DNA of 64,000 bases from Gastracanthus pulcherrimus (GCA_949152435.1 OX424576.1:147154609-147218608), one strand, 5' to 3'. Numbered from the stretch's first letter, positions 1-11,079 are shown. A program made the numbers and translations. The notes: generated from the letters alone by a model not told the origin.

Positions 1-22
1 TTTTTATGAAAGTTCAGGAATA

Positions 23-275
23 ATTCGACGCCTCGTACTAAGACTAACCGATTTCAGCTTTTTAAAATAACGTGTAGTTTTCATGAGGTGAAAAATTAAT
101 AAAAATAACAAATAAATTTTCCTACAAAGTACAACAATGAAACATATCGATAGAGTGAACACGTTGATATAATTTTGAATTTTCTAAACACATTAATTTT
201 TTTATAAAAGTAAAATGAAATAGTGTCTTTATTTCTGGAAGCTGAAATCTTTAGTCTTCGTATGAGGCGTCGAAT
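23..275. mobile_element. MITE with about 38-bp inverted ends and TA flanks (Tc1/mariner-like)
   Basis: The left end starts ATTCGACGCCTCGTAC (from 23) and the right end finishes as its near-complement GTATGAGGCGTCGAAT (to 275). The inverted match runs on to GATTTCAGCTT, about 38 bp with a few differences. TA occurs directly outside both ends (21-22 and 276-277), as for Tc1/mariner insertions. No ORF inside. Confidence 0.75.
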
Positions 276-1848
276 TATACATAAAAATGCATGAATGTTT
301 ATGACCAGGAACGTTTATGATTATTCACGATGGTTCATGATGATTCGTGAACCTACCTCAAATCCATTTTTACCCGGGACAATTGTTAGAACTGTTTTTA
401 CATGTTTATTAGATGATTTAAAAAAACGTAAAGATAAAAAATAAAAATGGATAAAAAACCCATTTTCAATAGTCCCTTTAAAAATTTTTTTTATTAAATA
501 TCTGATATAAGTCATGCACCCTGCATTTTATGTAATTTAACATACTGGTACTTTTTTTTAAATATTTTAATGATCTTCACTCGAAGAAAATAAAAAAATT
601 TGATAGTTAATTAAGGTTCCAATAACATGAGATGTTATTTGAAAATACTTAAATAAATCTTTGATCTAAAAGGAATGCAAAACAAAGCTAGACTTTTCCG
701 ATCATTCTTTTTTGGAAAGTGTTAATCCAGAGCTGATGCTATTTTTGTAGATATCTATTCTTTCTTTCTGTCTCCCCCACTTGACTGCGCTTGAACCGGT
801 GTCTTTTTCGAGAGATTGGATTACTCAACTTCCGAACATTTTTTCGACCCACAGTTTAATAGTATATAAAAAAGAATATAAAACTGTCACACATTGATGC
901 ATATTTATACAGAAAACAGAGTACATACGTATAATTTGATTATTGTTATAATATGCAGTTAATGTGCATTATATAAAATTTCTTAAACTAAAAAAATAAT
1001 TAGCAAATATAATTGTATCAATCAATCCTATTAGCTATTTCATTACTTGTCTGAGTATTAACAATTTAAAAAAGAACAACTTTTAAACATACACTATTAA
1101 TTTCATATTTATTACAAGTATTTATCTTTCTTACTGTCATATTTGCATCTAATTAAATATAAATTAAATCACTACAAATCATTTATGTCTTACCACATAC
1201 AACTATTATCTACTTAGATTAGTATTTAAAATTGTGATATGCATAATTTTTAAGCGCCATCCTTGAAGATATAAAAATGTTACAATATTGTTTCTATTAT
1301 GCAGTTTCAGTCTTATTTATGCGAATTTGTTTATGAGTCACTTGACAGCCACGAACTCTGCCAAATTTCCACGAAGTTTTAGTAGGGTTCGACGTAACCG
1401 CTATAATTGGATTCTTTAAAAAAAGCGAGTTGTAATTGAATATTTTTGTTCGTTATAGAAATACATAAAGTTGTAAATAAAGATTAAAAATAAATTACCA
1501 CTGCGTAATCATTAATTGAAGGAAAATTATACGAGTTATGTGGGTATACAATTAGTATAAATTTATAATACGCGTAAACCATGTTATGTATAGAAATTTT
1601 TCAGAAAAGAATCGGAGATAGAGTTAAAGCGTAGAGGCAAAGCTTTCCATAAAAAAGTATATAAAACACTAACGTTTTTGAATGATATTTTTGCGCCAAG
1701 CTACAACTGCAAATGCTTATGCACAAACCTTTAGCTTCTTTTATTGCATTTTCAGAGAAAAACATTTAAAAAAATACCATCAAACTATTTTATTCAATTT
1801 TTCCAAAAAGTATCCCCCCGAATAATCAAACATCCTGTTTCTTCGCAG
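276..1848. other. Non-coding AT-rich sequence upstream of Tm2
   Basis: No coding signal. A small imperfect hairpin (GGTTCA...TGAACC) lies at 331-352. The stretch probably contains intron 1 or the promoter region of Tm2, but no exon or core promoter can be supported. Confidence 0.4.
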
Positions 1849-1896
1849 CAAGACCGTTAGTTTTTTGAGAAAGCGAGAGAAAACAAAGCCGCCACC
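1849..1896 (+). other. Tm2: Tm2 5' UTR part of first visible exon, with strong start context
   Basis: A pyrimidine tract followed by CAG ends at 1848, so the exon probably begins at 1849 and an untranslated exon lies upstream. The initiator is embedded in GCCGCCACCATGG (1888-1900), a perfect vertebrate-type Kozak context. The upstream exon and promoter could not be located; TATA-like runs near 864-885 and 1658-1666 are only candidates. Confidence 0.6.
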
Positions 1897-2136
1897 ATGG
1901 ACGCGATCAAGAAGAAGATGCAAGCGATGAAGCTTGAGAAGGACAATGCGCAGGACAAAGCCGATGTCTGCGAGGGACAGGCCAAGGAGGCCAATATGCG
2001 CGCGGACAAGGTCAACGAGGAGGTGCAGGACCTGACCAAGAAGCTGTCTCAGGTCGAGAACGACCTCGTCACCAACAAGTCCAACCTCGAGCAGGCCAAC
2101 AAGGACCTCGAGGAGCGCGAGAAGTCCCTCACCAAC
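1897..2136 (+). CDS. Tm2: Tm2 coding exon 1 (residues 1-80)
   Basis: It encodes 80 residues from the initiator Met to KSLTN and ends at a GTAAGC donor (2137) in phase 0. The N-terminal MDAIKKKMQAMK is the head-to-tail overlap region, which needs acetylation in muscle tropomyosins. Confidence 0.96.
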
Positions 2137-2706
2137 GTAAGCGACTTTTCTTTTTACACGTGATGAAGTAGGTTGAAGCACCCCCAGACAAATTTTTTCA
2201 AATTGATTTTTATACTTTAAATAGCTCATTCTGACATAAAAGCCCTCTCATGCACATTGAAAATCGGTTGATAAGGGTTAAGAAACTGTAATATAATAAT
2301 GAAATGCAAGTACAAAATTTTCATTCATAAACAATGCACGATACTTGCTTGGTTTTACAAATAAAGATTTATAAGTTGTCATAGTTTTGTTCTAGGGATA
2401 CTCTTGTACCAATTCTTTCCTACGAGCTATTAAATAATCACTGTTTCGTGATGTGTGAATTCAAATATCGGAAACGTTGATTTTTAAGTAAAAAGAGAAT
2501 TATCTTTATTTCAAAGTACAAAACAGTATTAAGATTTATAAAGAAGAGTCTTAAGAATATAAAAATATGATTAAGATTCAACGATTACGGAAAAAACAAT
2601 GTATAACAATATATTTGATCGATGGCTGACAGTAGCCGATCTTATCTACTTACATGCAAATATATTTTATTCCATCTATACTATATTTTCGTATCGAAAT
2701 ATGTGT

Positions 2707-2749
<43 letters not shown>

Positions 2750-5700
2750 TTATATATATATATAAATAAAATATATAAAAGTAAAGTAGGTATGCTACAC
2801 ATCGTATGCATATTAGTAGTAAGTAGAAAAACTCTGGTCGAGTCAGGCAATCAATTAATATATTGTTAATTATATTATTACATCTATGTTTTGAATTTTT
2901 AAATTTATATATATCAAAGAAGATCATGCTATATTTTCTGAAAATACAAATAATGAAATAGTAAAGTTAAATAGTAATACATTACAGATGAAATCAAATA
3001 AATTCCAAAGCAGCTGAAGTTTATAACTTTATTTATATATAACTTAATTTACGAGGCAACGCGAAACGTTGAATAAACAACTCTTAAATATAATCAAAGT
3101 ATAAAATGAAAGATAGTTTGACAATAATCGTCACTGAATTGTCGATGAAACGCAGGCCGAGTCCGAGGTGGCCGCTCTGAACAGGAAAGTCCAGCTCATC
3201 GAGGAGGACTTGGAACGCTCTGAGGAACGCCTCAACACCGCCACTGCCAAACTCGCCGAAGCTTCCCAAGCTGCCGACGAATCTAGCCGGTAAACGCCCC
3301 TTACATAATATTACGCGCGTACCGCGGCCAAAACAGAAATGCTCGCTTTTCTGACAGAGAGAAAGCAGAACTTTAAAACCACTTTGTTTCACTGGAAGTT
3401 TTTTACAGTTATAGATACATTCTGAACGAGTGACTTTTATCATGGAATTATGTTAGTTTTTTCTCATTCATTATATAAATATATGATTACCCAAGTTAAA
3501 AAGACTTATGGACCAGATTAAAACCGATTCGAATGCCGGACAAGATCGGATGCATTTTTATCCTATCCGGTTTTGCCTGAAGGTATGCAACAATTAACCA
3601 ATGTTGTATCGAATAAGATCATGTAAAGCAGGATTAAAAATCCAGAAGAAATCATATAGGTTCATTTTAGAATCTAGTCTCAAAAGCTTTTTAACCAGGG
3701 TAATTACTTAAAGATATATTAATTTGCCATATACCATAATAGTGTTAATAATAGAAAAATTATAATTCTTGGATGAAAGTAGGTCAAATCAAGTTTTCTG
3801 AATTAAACCAATTATTTAAAATATTTTTAATTTGATTAATTTAAAGATTAAGGGGATGGCAAGACAGTTAAAAATTCAAATATTGCACTTCAAATCTCAA
3901 CGACCAGACAATAAATAATTGACTGTAATTAAATATGTAGATTAAGGGGATGTCACAGTCAAATGAAAATTCAAATATTGCACCTCAAAACTCAACGACC
4001 AGACAATAAATAATCGACTGCAATTAAATATGTAGACCCAAGCATTGTTGCTCTCTCTTATGTATTCATCGACCATTAATCGAAGTGCCAAACCAATATG
4101 TCAATGTTTCGACAAATGCCATTGGAACAATGCTTCAGATGTTTAGCCTAGATATATTATAAGAATGAAATATATACTTGGAACTTTATATAAATGGTCC
4201 ATTGTTATACGAGGAAGGGCAATGCTATATATTTCATTACAAGTAATGATTTATCGTCCGGTAGGTAATATTTGAAGCGGCAAATTTGAACTCTAAACTA
4301 CCTTTTGACACCCGTTGTCCTCTAACTTTCCTACTCATCCTTACGATTTGTTCTGGTATGTTTCAGTATGTGCAAAGTGTTGGAGAACCGTGCCCAGCAA
4401 GATGAGGAGCGAATGGACCAGCTAACGAACCAGCTGAAGGAGGCCCGTCTTCTGGCTGAAGACGCCGACGGCAAATCCGACGAGGTTTCCCGCAAGCTGG
4501 CCTTCGTTGAAGACGAGCTCGAGGTCGCTGAGGACCGTGTCAAGTCCGGAGAGGCGTAAGTACACTTAATTTCACGGTTATATTCTCGATGTGCAAATAT
4601 TATTTTCTTCTTTTAACATCGATTCATATCAAATTACGTTATTAAATAAATATGTTCTATTTTCAGCAAAATCATGGAGCTTGAGGAGGAACTTAAGGTC
4701 GTCGGTAACAGCTTGAAATCTCTGGAAGTATCTGAAGAGAAGGTAAGAACTAAAAAGACATTGTAATAAATATCAATGTATAAAAATAGTATACGAATGA
4801 ATTTTTTTTAAGTTTTTGTTTTGTAATTGCAACAAGTTTAATGAAAATCGGTACGGTAGTTCTCGAGATATTTATGTACGCATACATCGAATTGAGAAAC
4901 TTCTTATTTTAAAATGGTTGAAAAGATACACAAAACTTAACAAAAAATCATATCTTAATTCTGCCGTTCAAACGAAAAACGAAGTTGATATAGTCAATTG
5001 TGCAATAATTTTAATACAAAATTATTTATATAGTAATCAAATCCTTGTGCGTAATGCAGATACTCGCTAACTCCATTTGCACGGCAGAATTCATATGCTG
5101 TTTATATGATGAATTTTCTCATATAGTAGCTAGAGTTATTATATTCTATATTCAATATAGGTATTACAATTAATTGTCTGAAACGTATAGCTTTGAAATA
5201 ATTTCTACATTGCTACAACTAATTTGTAATTCTTTTTTTAACAGGCTAACCAGAGAGTCGAAGAATTCAAGCGACAACTGAAGACCCTGACTGTCAAACT
5301 AAAGGAAGCCGAGGCTCGCGCCGAATTCGCCGAGAAGACCGTCAAGAAGCTCCAGAAGGAAGTCGACAGGCTCGAAGGTCAGTTTTTCAAATCTATAATT
5401 ATAGTGAATCTTACGTTTGTCACCTATTTTTCTAGGATTTTTGAAAGTATACTTCACATTTGTATTCCTTATTTTTATAAAGTGAGTTCCGAAATTCCTA
5501 TAATGATTATCCTTTTGATGCCTCAAAATTTTGGGGCATTTGATTTAAAATGTATTAAAAAGTAAACGGTACTTGAAAATGTCTAATCCATGATAAATTA
5601 TGTACTCGAAAATGTCTAATTCATGATTTTATATTTTTTACATATATATTAAATCTACTTTCTGCACGTTTAAAAATTCATTAGATAAAAAATAAGATGT

Positions 5701-8588
5701 AAAAATAAGGAATCTCAAAATCTGTACTTTGAAAGGAAATGAAGCACTGTTTTCATCCCATAATTTCGACCGCTTCGGACTAAAAGCCAACTTTCTTAGT
5801 TCATCGAAGTCGGAACAATTTTTGTTTTCACATCCCAACTAATCAATCTTTTTTACTTTTTTGGCCAGTCCATCGTAGTTTTTTGCAATTAAGACTCTTA
5901 GCAACGTAACCACCAGCGAGTATAATATTACTTTTTTTTCTCATTTCGACGCCGCAAAACTTTTGAATTTGACGGCGTCGCGATTATTAATTTGGTTCTC
6001 CAAAGCCTATTGGAAAAAAAGAAACCGATTTTTCGTTACAGACGACTTGTTCTGCCAGAAGGAGAAGCACAAATCAATTTGCGACGACTTGGACTCGACA
6101 TTCGCCGAGCTCACGGGCTATTAGATGAAAATTAAAAAACTCTAATTATTAACGCAAAATTTATTTGAAAACATAAGATATCATCCCGACATTAGCCAAC
6201 CCTTGATTAGCCAACTTTACATATGTGTATTACTGAACGTTCCCCGTGTAAAAGCCAATAACAATGCCACTAGGTAGTCTTTCTCTTTTTCTTCGTGTTT
6301 CATTCCTATTTCAATTAACACACTGTCTTTCGTCCATCATTTTCCACATTGAGACCATAAATTAGCAGGAATAAAATTATTTTTTTAAGATGTTTATGTC
6401 AAAGTTTTTTATAATACTAGATGAGAACATTTGAAATATTTCTTCATCAAATAATGTAAGGTCATTAAAATTTTAAAATTCTGATACTTTTAGACAGTTT
6501 TTTCAAACATAATAAATTAGTTAATTCATTATAATTTGTATTTAATGTATTTAGTATACTAAAATTATTGTTAATTTATTATAGTTTATAGATAAAATTC
6601 TAGCTAAACTGATTTATGTTTTTATAAAACAGTGTTTGTAAAATGATTTTATTAAAATTAAACCAGCTTTCTTCAAGCTGGATAACTTAAAAAATATCAA
6701 TTATAACGGATTTTTTAAATAATAATTAATAATTAGTTTAAAAATGAAACATTAACAATCATTAAGTTCGCGATTTCTATAAAAATCAGTAAACATGTTC
6801 TAACTCGAAGAATTTCGACTAATATTGGTCAGTATATGTTTGTACATATTGTAACAGTGTCGCCATTTCAAAAACTACACGCTTTTCTCCTACACAGTAA
6901 TTAATTCTATTATCTAAACAGTGAATAACAAAAGCAAAGAACAGAAAAACAGTAAAAACAGGACGATAAGTAAAATAACGAACTCGTAGCTTCACGGCGA
7001 CGACCGAGTAGAGCCAAAAATTCTTTCGAGCGCTCGCAGGTATTTCGGCCTTACAATCTTCTTCTATCTCTCTGTCTCTCCTGACTGTATTCTCCAGAAC
7101 TTTTTCAACTTGTCCCCGTTGTGGTAGAGAAAAGCACGAGACGTGGTGGATATTGTGAGAGGTTATTCTCGTAGAAATAGAGCATGTGTCATTTTTGGCG
7201 CCCGCCCTCTCCCCGCCTATGTTACTTCTGCCCAAAATGTCCCCCCCCCCCACTCTCTCCGCTCACTTATTTTACGCTCCTCCCCGGCCGCAAAGCGCGA
7301 TAGAGGTGATGAAACGTAGACAGAGGCCATGAGAGAGTCTTTAAATTTCTAGTAGTTTAAATAACATTAATTTTCTGATATTTTAATAAACATTCTATAT
7401 AATTATTATTATGATAAAACTGATTAAATGAAAATTGCCTGTCTGAACATTTCATCGCAAAATAATGTTTCATATTTATCAGACGTAACATAAAGGATTC
7501 ATTTAATACTACAAAATTTAAAGGGATATTTCAAAGGCCTGTTTACGCATTTCCTCTGTGTGATAAATAAGCTATATGTGAATTAGAAATTCATGTAGAT
7601 ACTTATACTGCATATAGCACGATTTTTTTAATTACTTAACACAAATTCTTAGTTGCGACATTTGTATAGCTGTCTTAGATAATTCTGCCCATTAGAAAAG
7701 AAATTACTTTCGAATGAATTTTAAACATTGGAAAGTAAAATGGATGATGTTACAATATTATAAAATCAAAGATGCTAGCTTGTTTTCGTCTAAAAAAAGT
7801 AGTTTTATAAATTATCTCATTGTTGCTTAAATATCTTATAAAAGGTTTTAATATTGTGATAGTCATTTTTCTTAGTTCTCCAAGTGACGATCCCAGTTTT
7901 GAGGGCAAAAGTATCGTTGTGTGACTTGTTGAATGTACGTACATAGTCTATAAAGTTATAGAGTTATGTATTAAAAAATGAACTTTATTGTCAAATGGAG
8001 AATTATTACCAATGAAAAATTATGCCGAATTTATTAAGCATGCGTGAATAATAACCATCTAAAAACCCCATAGATATAGTCAATAGTTACTTTAGTTTTT
8101 ATTTCAATTTATAAAAGACGTCAATAAGCAATAAATAGTGGCCAAATTATGCAAAATTTACTACACTTATCTAATGAAATCACATATATTTTGCATATCA
8201 AGAAATAATGATTAATAAAATATATTGTAATTACATTATTCAATAAACATTATGCAAGTAAAATATAATAAATTCATTTAGACAAGTATGGTATAGCCTC
8301 TTAGGATCATATGATGATGTCTTGAAAATGGCTTACGCTTCAAGACGATCATTGCTTATTGGATTAACTTAAAAATACTCGATAAAAAATAGAAAAATAT
8401 AAAAAGACTATAAACAAATAAATAAATATTCATTAAAAACTATCGATTTTCATAAATCCAAAACTCCTTAGCATCCAATAAATCAGTACTCTCTATGTTT
8501 TACAGACGAGCTCGGCATCAACAAGGACAGATACAAGTCCCTGGCCGACGAGATGGACTCCACGTTCGCCGAGTTGGCCGGTTATTAA
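1897..8588 (+). CDS. Tm2: Tropomyosin, Tm2 type (whole coding span, two alternative C-terminal exons)
   Basis: Tropomyosin is a coiled-coil dimer that lies along actin filaments and, with troponin, gates myosin access in muscle. The exons 1897-2136, 3156-3289, 4367-4555, 4667-4742 and 5245-5377 join in frame with GT-AG introns. They then use either 6042-6124 or 8506-8588; both give exactly 284 residues, the normal length of the long muscle form. The protein starts MDAIKKKMQAMKLEKDNA, as insect muscle tropomyosins do. The middle part (MCKVLENRAQQDEERMDQL and KSDEVSRKLAFVEDELEVAE) fits the insect Tm2/tropomyosin I paralogue better than Tm1, which has ARKILENR there. The whole chain is heptad coiled coil. 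Alternative last exons are known for fly tropomyosin I. In flies Tm1 and Tm2 are neighbours; no Tm1 exon is visible here. Intron 5 holds a GC-rich island near 6960-7340. Assignment as tropomyosin is very secure; the Tm2 label rests on remembered family signatures. Confidence 0.96.
2711..2764. repeat. (TA)n microsatellite in Tm2 intron 1
   Basis: An unbroken TA run at 2711-2748 is followed by CT and a second TA run to 2764. Confidence 0.95.
3156..3289 (+). CDS. Tm2: Tm2 coding exon 2 (residues 81-125)
   Basis: It opens after ACGCAG with AESEVAALNRKVQLIEEDLE and ends in ADESS plus two bases of an Arg codon at the GTAAAC donor. The split CG+T Arg codon is completed by the exon at 4367. Confidence 0.95.
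3846..4035. repeat. 94-bp tandem duplication in Tm2 intron 2
   Basis: Units start at 3846 and 3940, both with GATTAAGGGGATG, and run in parallel through CAACGACCAGACAATAAATAA to AATATGTAGA. They differ at roughly a tenth of positions. The opening TTAAGGGGATGTC resembles the end of the MITE at 33787-33955. Confidence 0.85.
4367..4555 (+). CDS. Tm2: Tm2 coding exon 3 (residues 125-188)
   Basis: It begins after TTTCAG with the last base of the split Arg codon, then MCKVLENRAQQDEERMDQL, and ends KSGE plus GC of an Ala codon at the GTAAGT donor. This block is the clearest Tm2-type signature. Confidence 0.96.
4667..4742 (+). CDS. Tm2: Tm2 coding exon 4 (residues 188-213)
   Basis: A short exon after TTTTCAG encodes KIMELEEELKVVGNSLKSL and EVSEEK, and ends AAG|GTAAGA in phase 0. 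The ELKVVGNSLKSLEVSEEK block is among the most conserved stretches of all tropomyosins. The intron before it is only 111 nt. Confidence 0.96.
5245..5377 (+). CDS. Tm2: Tm2 coding exon 5 (residues 214-257), last shared exon
   Basis: It opens after TTTTTTAACAG with ANQRVEEFKRQLKTLTVKL and ends QKEVDRLE plus G at a GTCAGT donor. The single G is completed by AC from either alternative last exon to give Asp258. Confidence 0.96.
5569..5634. repeat. 33-bp tandem repeat, two copies, Tm2 intron 5
   Basis: GTACTTGAAAATGTCTAATC at 5569 recurs as GTACTCGAAAATGTCTAATT at 5602. Confidence 0.75.
6042..6124 (+). CDS. Tm2: Tm2 alternative last exon A (residues 258-284)
   Basis: After TTCGTTACAG it encodes DDLFCQKEKHKSICDDLD then STFAELTGY and TAG. 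The C-terminus matches the tropomyosin end peptide that contacts troponin T and the next molecule. It carries two cysteines (residues 262 and 271), while exon B has none. Its own poly(A) signal candidate AATAAA lies at 6370-6375. Confidence 0.93.
6125..6380 (+). promoter_or_regulatory. Tm2: 3' UTR A with poly(A) signal AATAAA at 6370-6375
   Basis: The first AATAAA after the exon A stop is at 6370-6375; another is at 6511-6516. Use of either would end the short transcript. Confidence 0.5.
6900..7340. promoter_or_regulatory. GC-rich island between the alternative Tm2 last exons
   Basis: A pyrimidine-rich, CpG-containing patch within AT-rich intron, including an 11-nt C run (7241-7251). The left flank is A+C rich (42 of 60 at 6901-6960). 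It looks like the islands of the right half of the window. A function as enhancer or internal promoter is inferred only. Confidence 0.35.
8506..8588 (+). CDS. Tm2: Tm2 alternative last exon B (residues 258-284)
   Basis: After TATGTTTTACAG it encodes DELGINKDRYKSLADEMD then STFAELAGY and TAA. Same length and phase as exon A, so the two are mutually exclusive terminal exons. The two end peptides share the STFAEL-GY end but differ through the middle, which is where alternative tropomyosin ends tune troponin and overlap binding. Confidence 0.93.
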
Positions 8589-9370
8589 GGGAAGAAAAAG
8601 TGTGGCGGCGACCGCATCCTCCCCTCCCCCTCTCGCGAGCGCCAACATCATCCGACGAACATCCTGCAACGCTCCGAGTGTCGCGGCCGGGATATCGCGA
8701 GTACATATGGAGAGACACAAGAATAACAACAAACACGAACCAACAAAACTCAAAAAAAAAGAAAATACATATTATATTATTATTGCCGTGTATATTCATC
8801 GATTGTGGCCAATGTTCCATTTTTATGTTTACTTTTTTTTCGTCCGATAGCCATTTTCTAATTAAGGCTTTTTATACAAACGCACGTGGGAATTGTATAA
8901 CGATATGCAGTGTATAATACGTGGAGAACAATCGAGCAGAACGCGCAAATTTGGTCATTCGTTCGGTCGGTTTGCACGCCCTTCTATACTATACCCTCAA
9001 AATGTGAGAGCTATATATACCTTATGTGAATGTCAATAGACTGGCCAGAACCGATGATTCTACCGTATTATAATTATTATTATATTATTATTATTACCAT
9101 GAAAAGTCAGAAGTGGACAGAACGAAGAGAAGAAACAAACTACGACGCCTCGTCTTGCGCACACGTATATAATCGAATCGAAGTTTTCACTGACTGCATT
9201 CGACGACAGTGTGCGTGTGCGCGCGGCACGTCGATATATCACTTCCTTTTATTTTACGATAATATAGAAATAACTTGGAAAAAATCACAGTGTATCTTAT
9301 TTATGATTCGTCATTTACGTCATGTTATGCTATGGAATTATTAATAAATGGCTGTAACTGTTTTAATTAT
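8589..9370 (+). promoter_or_regulatory. Tm2: 3' UTR B with poly(A) signal AATAAA at 9343-9348
   Basis: AT-rich sequence with an A-rich stretch (8740-8770) and an ATT/TTA-type run (9064-9098) follows the exon B stop. The first good AATAAA is at 9343-9348, giving a UTR of about 770 nt. ORFs in it look random. Confidence 0.5.
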
Positions 9371-9558
9371 CCTGCTTTTTTAATAATACCCAATATTGTA
9401 TATTGAATTATTGAGAAGTATTTTTACTTGTTCAATTTTAGTTGACTGTTTGTCAAGAGAGAATAACCTCAATAGCTGTAAGATTCTCAAATTACAAAGC
9501 TTCCTCTGTAACAAAGCAAAAATTTAACACTGCCCTAATGCAAAAAATCAACCGATGT

Positions 9559-10305
9559 CAGGTGATTTGCCAGTTGACAAATCCCCTGATATTTTGGAAT
9601 GATTTGTCAGCTGAGTGTCCAACTGTAATTAACAGAAAACCACACTAAATAATGCAAAGAATCCGTTTAACCCCCCTGCGCAGAGAGCCGAGTATACTCG
9701 TCCAAACTGCACGTCATTTTTGTATACATTTTGTATCACAAATTTAAATCTTTACTTTGTTGGGACATCTACAACCTCTCAAATTGAAGCTAAATAGTAT
9801 AGCTATTATTTAGAAAATGTTACGAATTTGTAGAAAATATTGTTGCAGACTTACATTCGATCTAGTCCATATACACGAAAATAAACTTCTGCGCAGGAGG
9901 GTTAAAAGTAATTTTATTATACTAACGTATTCCAAATAGGTGCAATTATCTCAATGATCACACTTAAACTTCAACTGGGGGACTAGGCTACAATATTTGA
10001 TGTTCATTGATCCCAAGACAATATCAGGTGATTCTCAGCGAACAAATTATCTGATACCTGGCTAACATCTGACAAATCACCAGATATTTTTCAGCGGAAT
10101 TGATAAAAATCAAATATCGTAGCTTAGTCCTTCCAGTTTGAGTGTTATAATCGAGTTGGTAGCACTTTTTTGGTATACCTAAACATATGATAGAATTGCT
10201 TTGTAATGGATTTTTCGCATTATTTCGTATAGTTTTATGATAATTATGGATCAACTGATAAATAAGTTAACAAATCATGCTAAATTAGCAGGTGATAAAT
10301 CACCT
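9559..10305. repeat. Cluster of GGTGAT/ATCACC inverted motifs
   Basis: CAGGTGATTTG (9559) faces CAAATCCCCTG within 33 nt. TATCAGGTGATT (10022) faces AATCACCAGATA. A perfect AGGTGAT-AA-ATCACCT palindrome lies at 10290-10305. The MITE at 9671-9901 is inserted among them. These may be remains of an older inverted-repeat element. Confidence 0.45.
9671..9901. mobile_element. piggyBac-like MITE with TTAA target sites
   Basis: TTAA (9667-9670) is followed by CCCCCCTGCGCAGA, and TCTGCGCAGGAGGG is followed by TTAA (9902-9905). The 14-bp ends are inverted repeats with one mismatch. A perfect 12-bp palindrome CGAGTATACTCG sits just inside the left end (9689-9700). 231 bp, no ORF. TTAA duplication is the hallmark of the piggyBac superfamily. 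Confidence 0.8.
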
Positions 10306-10340
10306 AACGTATAGACTGATCTTTTTTAGTAGGGTCCTGT

Positions 10341-10441
10341 CTCAATTATTGAGTGCAATTTGGCACTTTCAGTATTGTACAAGTTAAGGAATACTCCATT
10401 TTAGTTGAGTTTGAGTGTGTGCCAAATTACACTTAATTGAG
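10341..10441. repeat. Inverted repeat of about 25 bp arms
   Basis: CTCAATTATTGAGTGCAATT at 10341 (continuing TGGCAC) is matched on the other strand by the stretch at 10419-10441, with a 3-nt gap. Probably a small foldback element; no ORF. Confidence 0.6.
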
Positions 10442-10887
10442 TACTTTATTCCGTAAGGAGTGTACCACTGTTTAAAGCACATCAGACTCTCCATGTAAAA
10501 AACTTTCGTAACCGGTGAGCTAGTTGAAACGAAACGATCTACAAACGTTCATCAGAAATGGTATAACAATTGTTTTTAAATATATGATATTCTTAAAATG
10601 GTACCTCTGACTATATCGAATAGTTTATGAAAATTGAACATTCTGAAAATTTGTATACTGTCAATACTTAATAATATCTTAAATTTGATCTTGTAAAACC
10701 TCAAAATCTTGATCCTACACGTCACAATATATCATAGTATGTGAATGCGGAAGTGACCATGGCGGTCCCTACTCGGGGGCATGCCGGTCTAGTTAGTACT
10801 CAGGCAAAGCCCATTGTGCTGTGCCTCCAATCATTTCTAAGACCGCAAAACGAGAAACTTATTTAATTTATCTCCTATTAAATCATT

Positions 10888-11079
10888 CTATTTATTGCTT
10901 GAGTCACTTGGCAGCTGGATTCTACCGTATGGTTCTAGGCTGAGCGATCTTAGCTCCGTTGGCTCTAAAGCAGGGCACTTGCACATTAAATGTGAGGTCG
11001 TCTCCACTCTTGAGCCGCACCATTTGCACTTACCTTCCTTTTGTTCCCCATCTTCCGAAGATAGTACCTTACTTTCCAA
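10888..11079 (-). pseudogene. C-terminal zinc knuckle of the retrotransposon
   Basis: CKWCGSRVETTSHLMCKC is the Cys/His motif that closes the ORF2 of RNase H-bearing non-LTR elements. A stop follows 21 residues after the PTELRSLSLE stretch. Confidence 0.7.

Noticed and set aside
864..1666. TATA-like runs (864-885 and 1658-1666) as Tm2 promoters
   Set aside because: AT-rich sequence gives many such runs, and a splice acceptor at 1848 implies that the first exon is elsewhere.
1780..2229. 149-codon open frame on the - strand
   Set aside because: It is the antisense of Tm2 exon 1 and its Leu/Val richness comes from complementing coiled-coil codons.
6819..7253. 144-codon open frame on the - strand in the Tm2 intron
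   Set aside because: No recognisable domain; it runs from the C-rich patch into AT-rich DNA with changing composition. Kept only as part of the intronic island.
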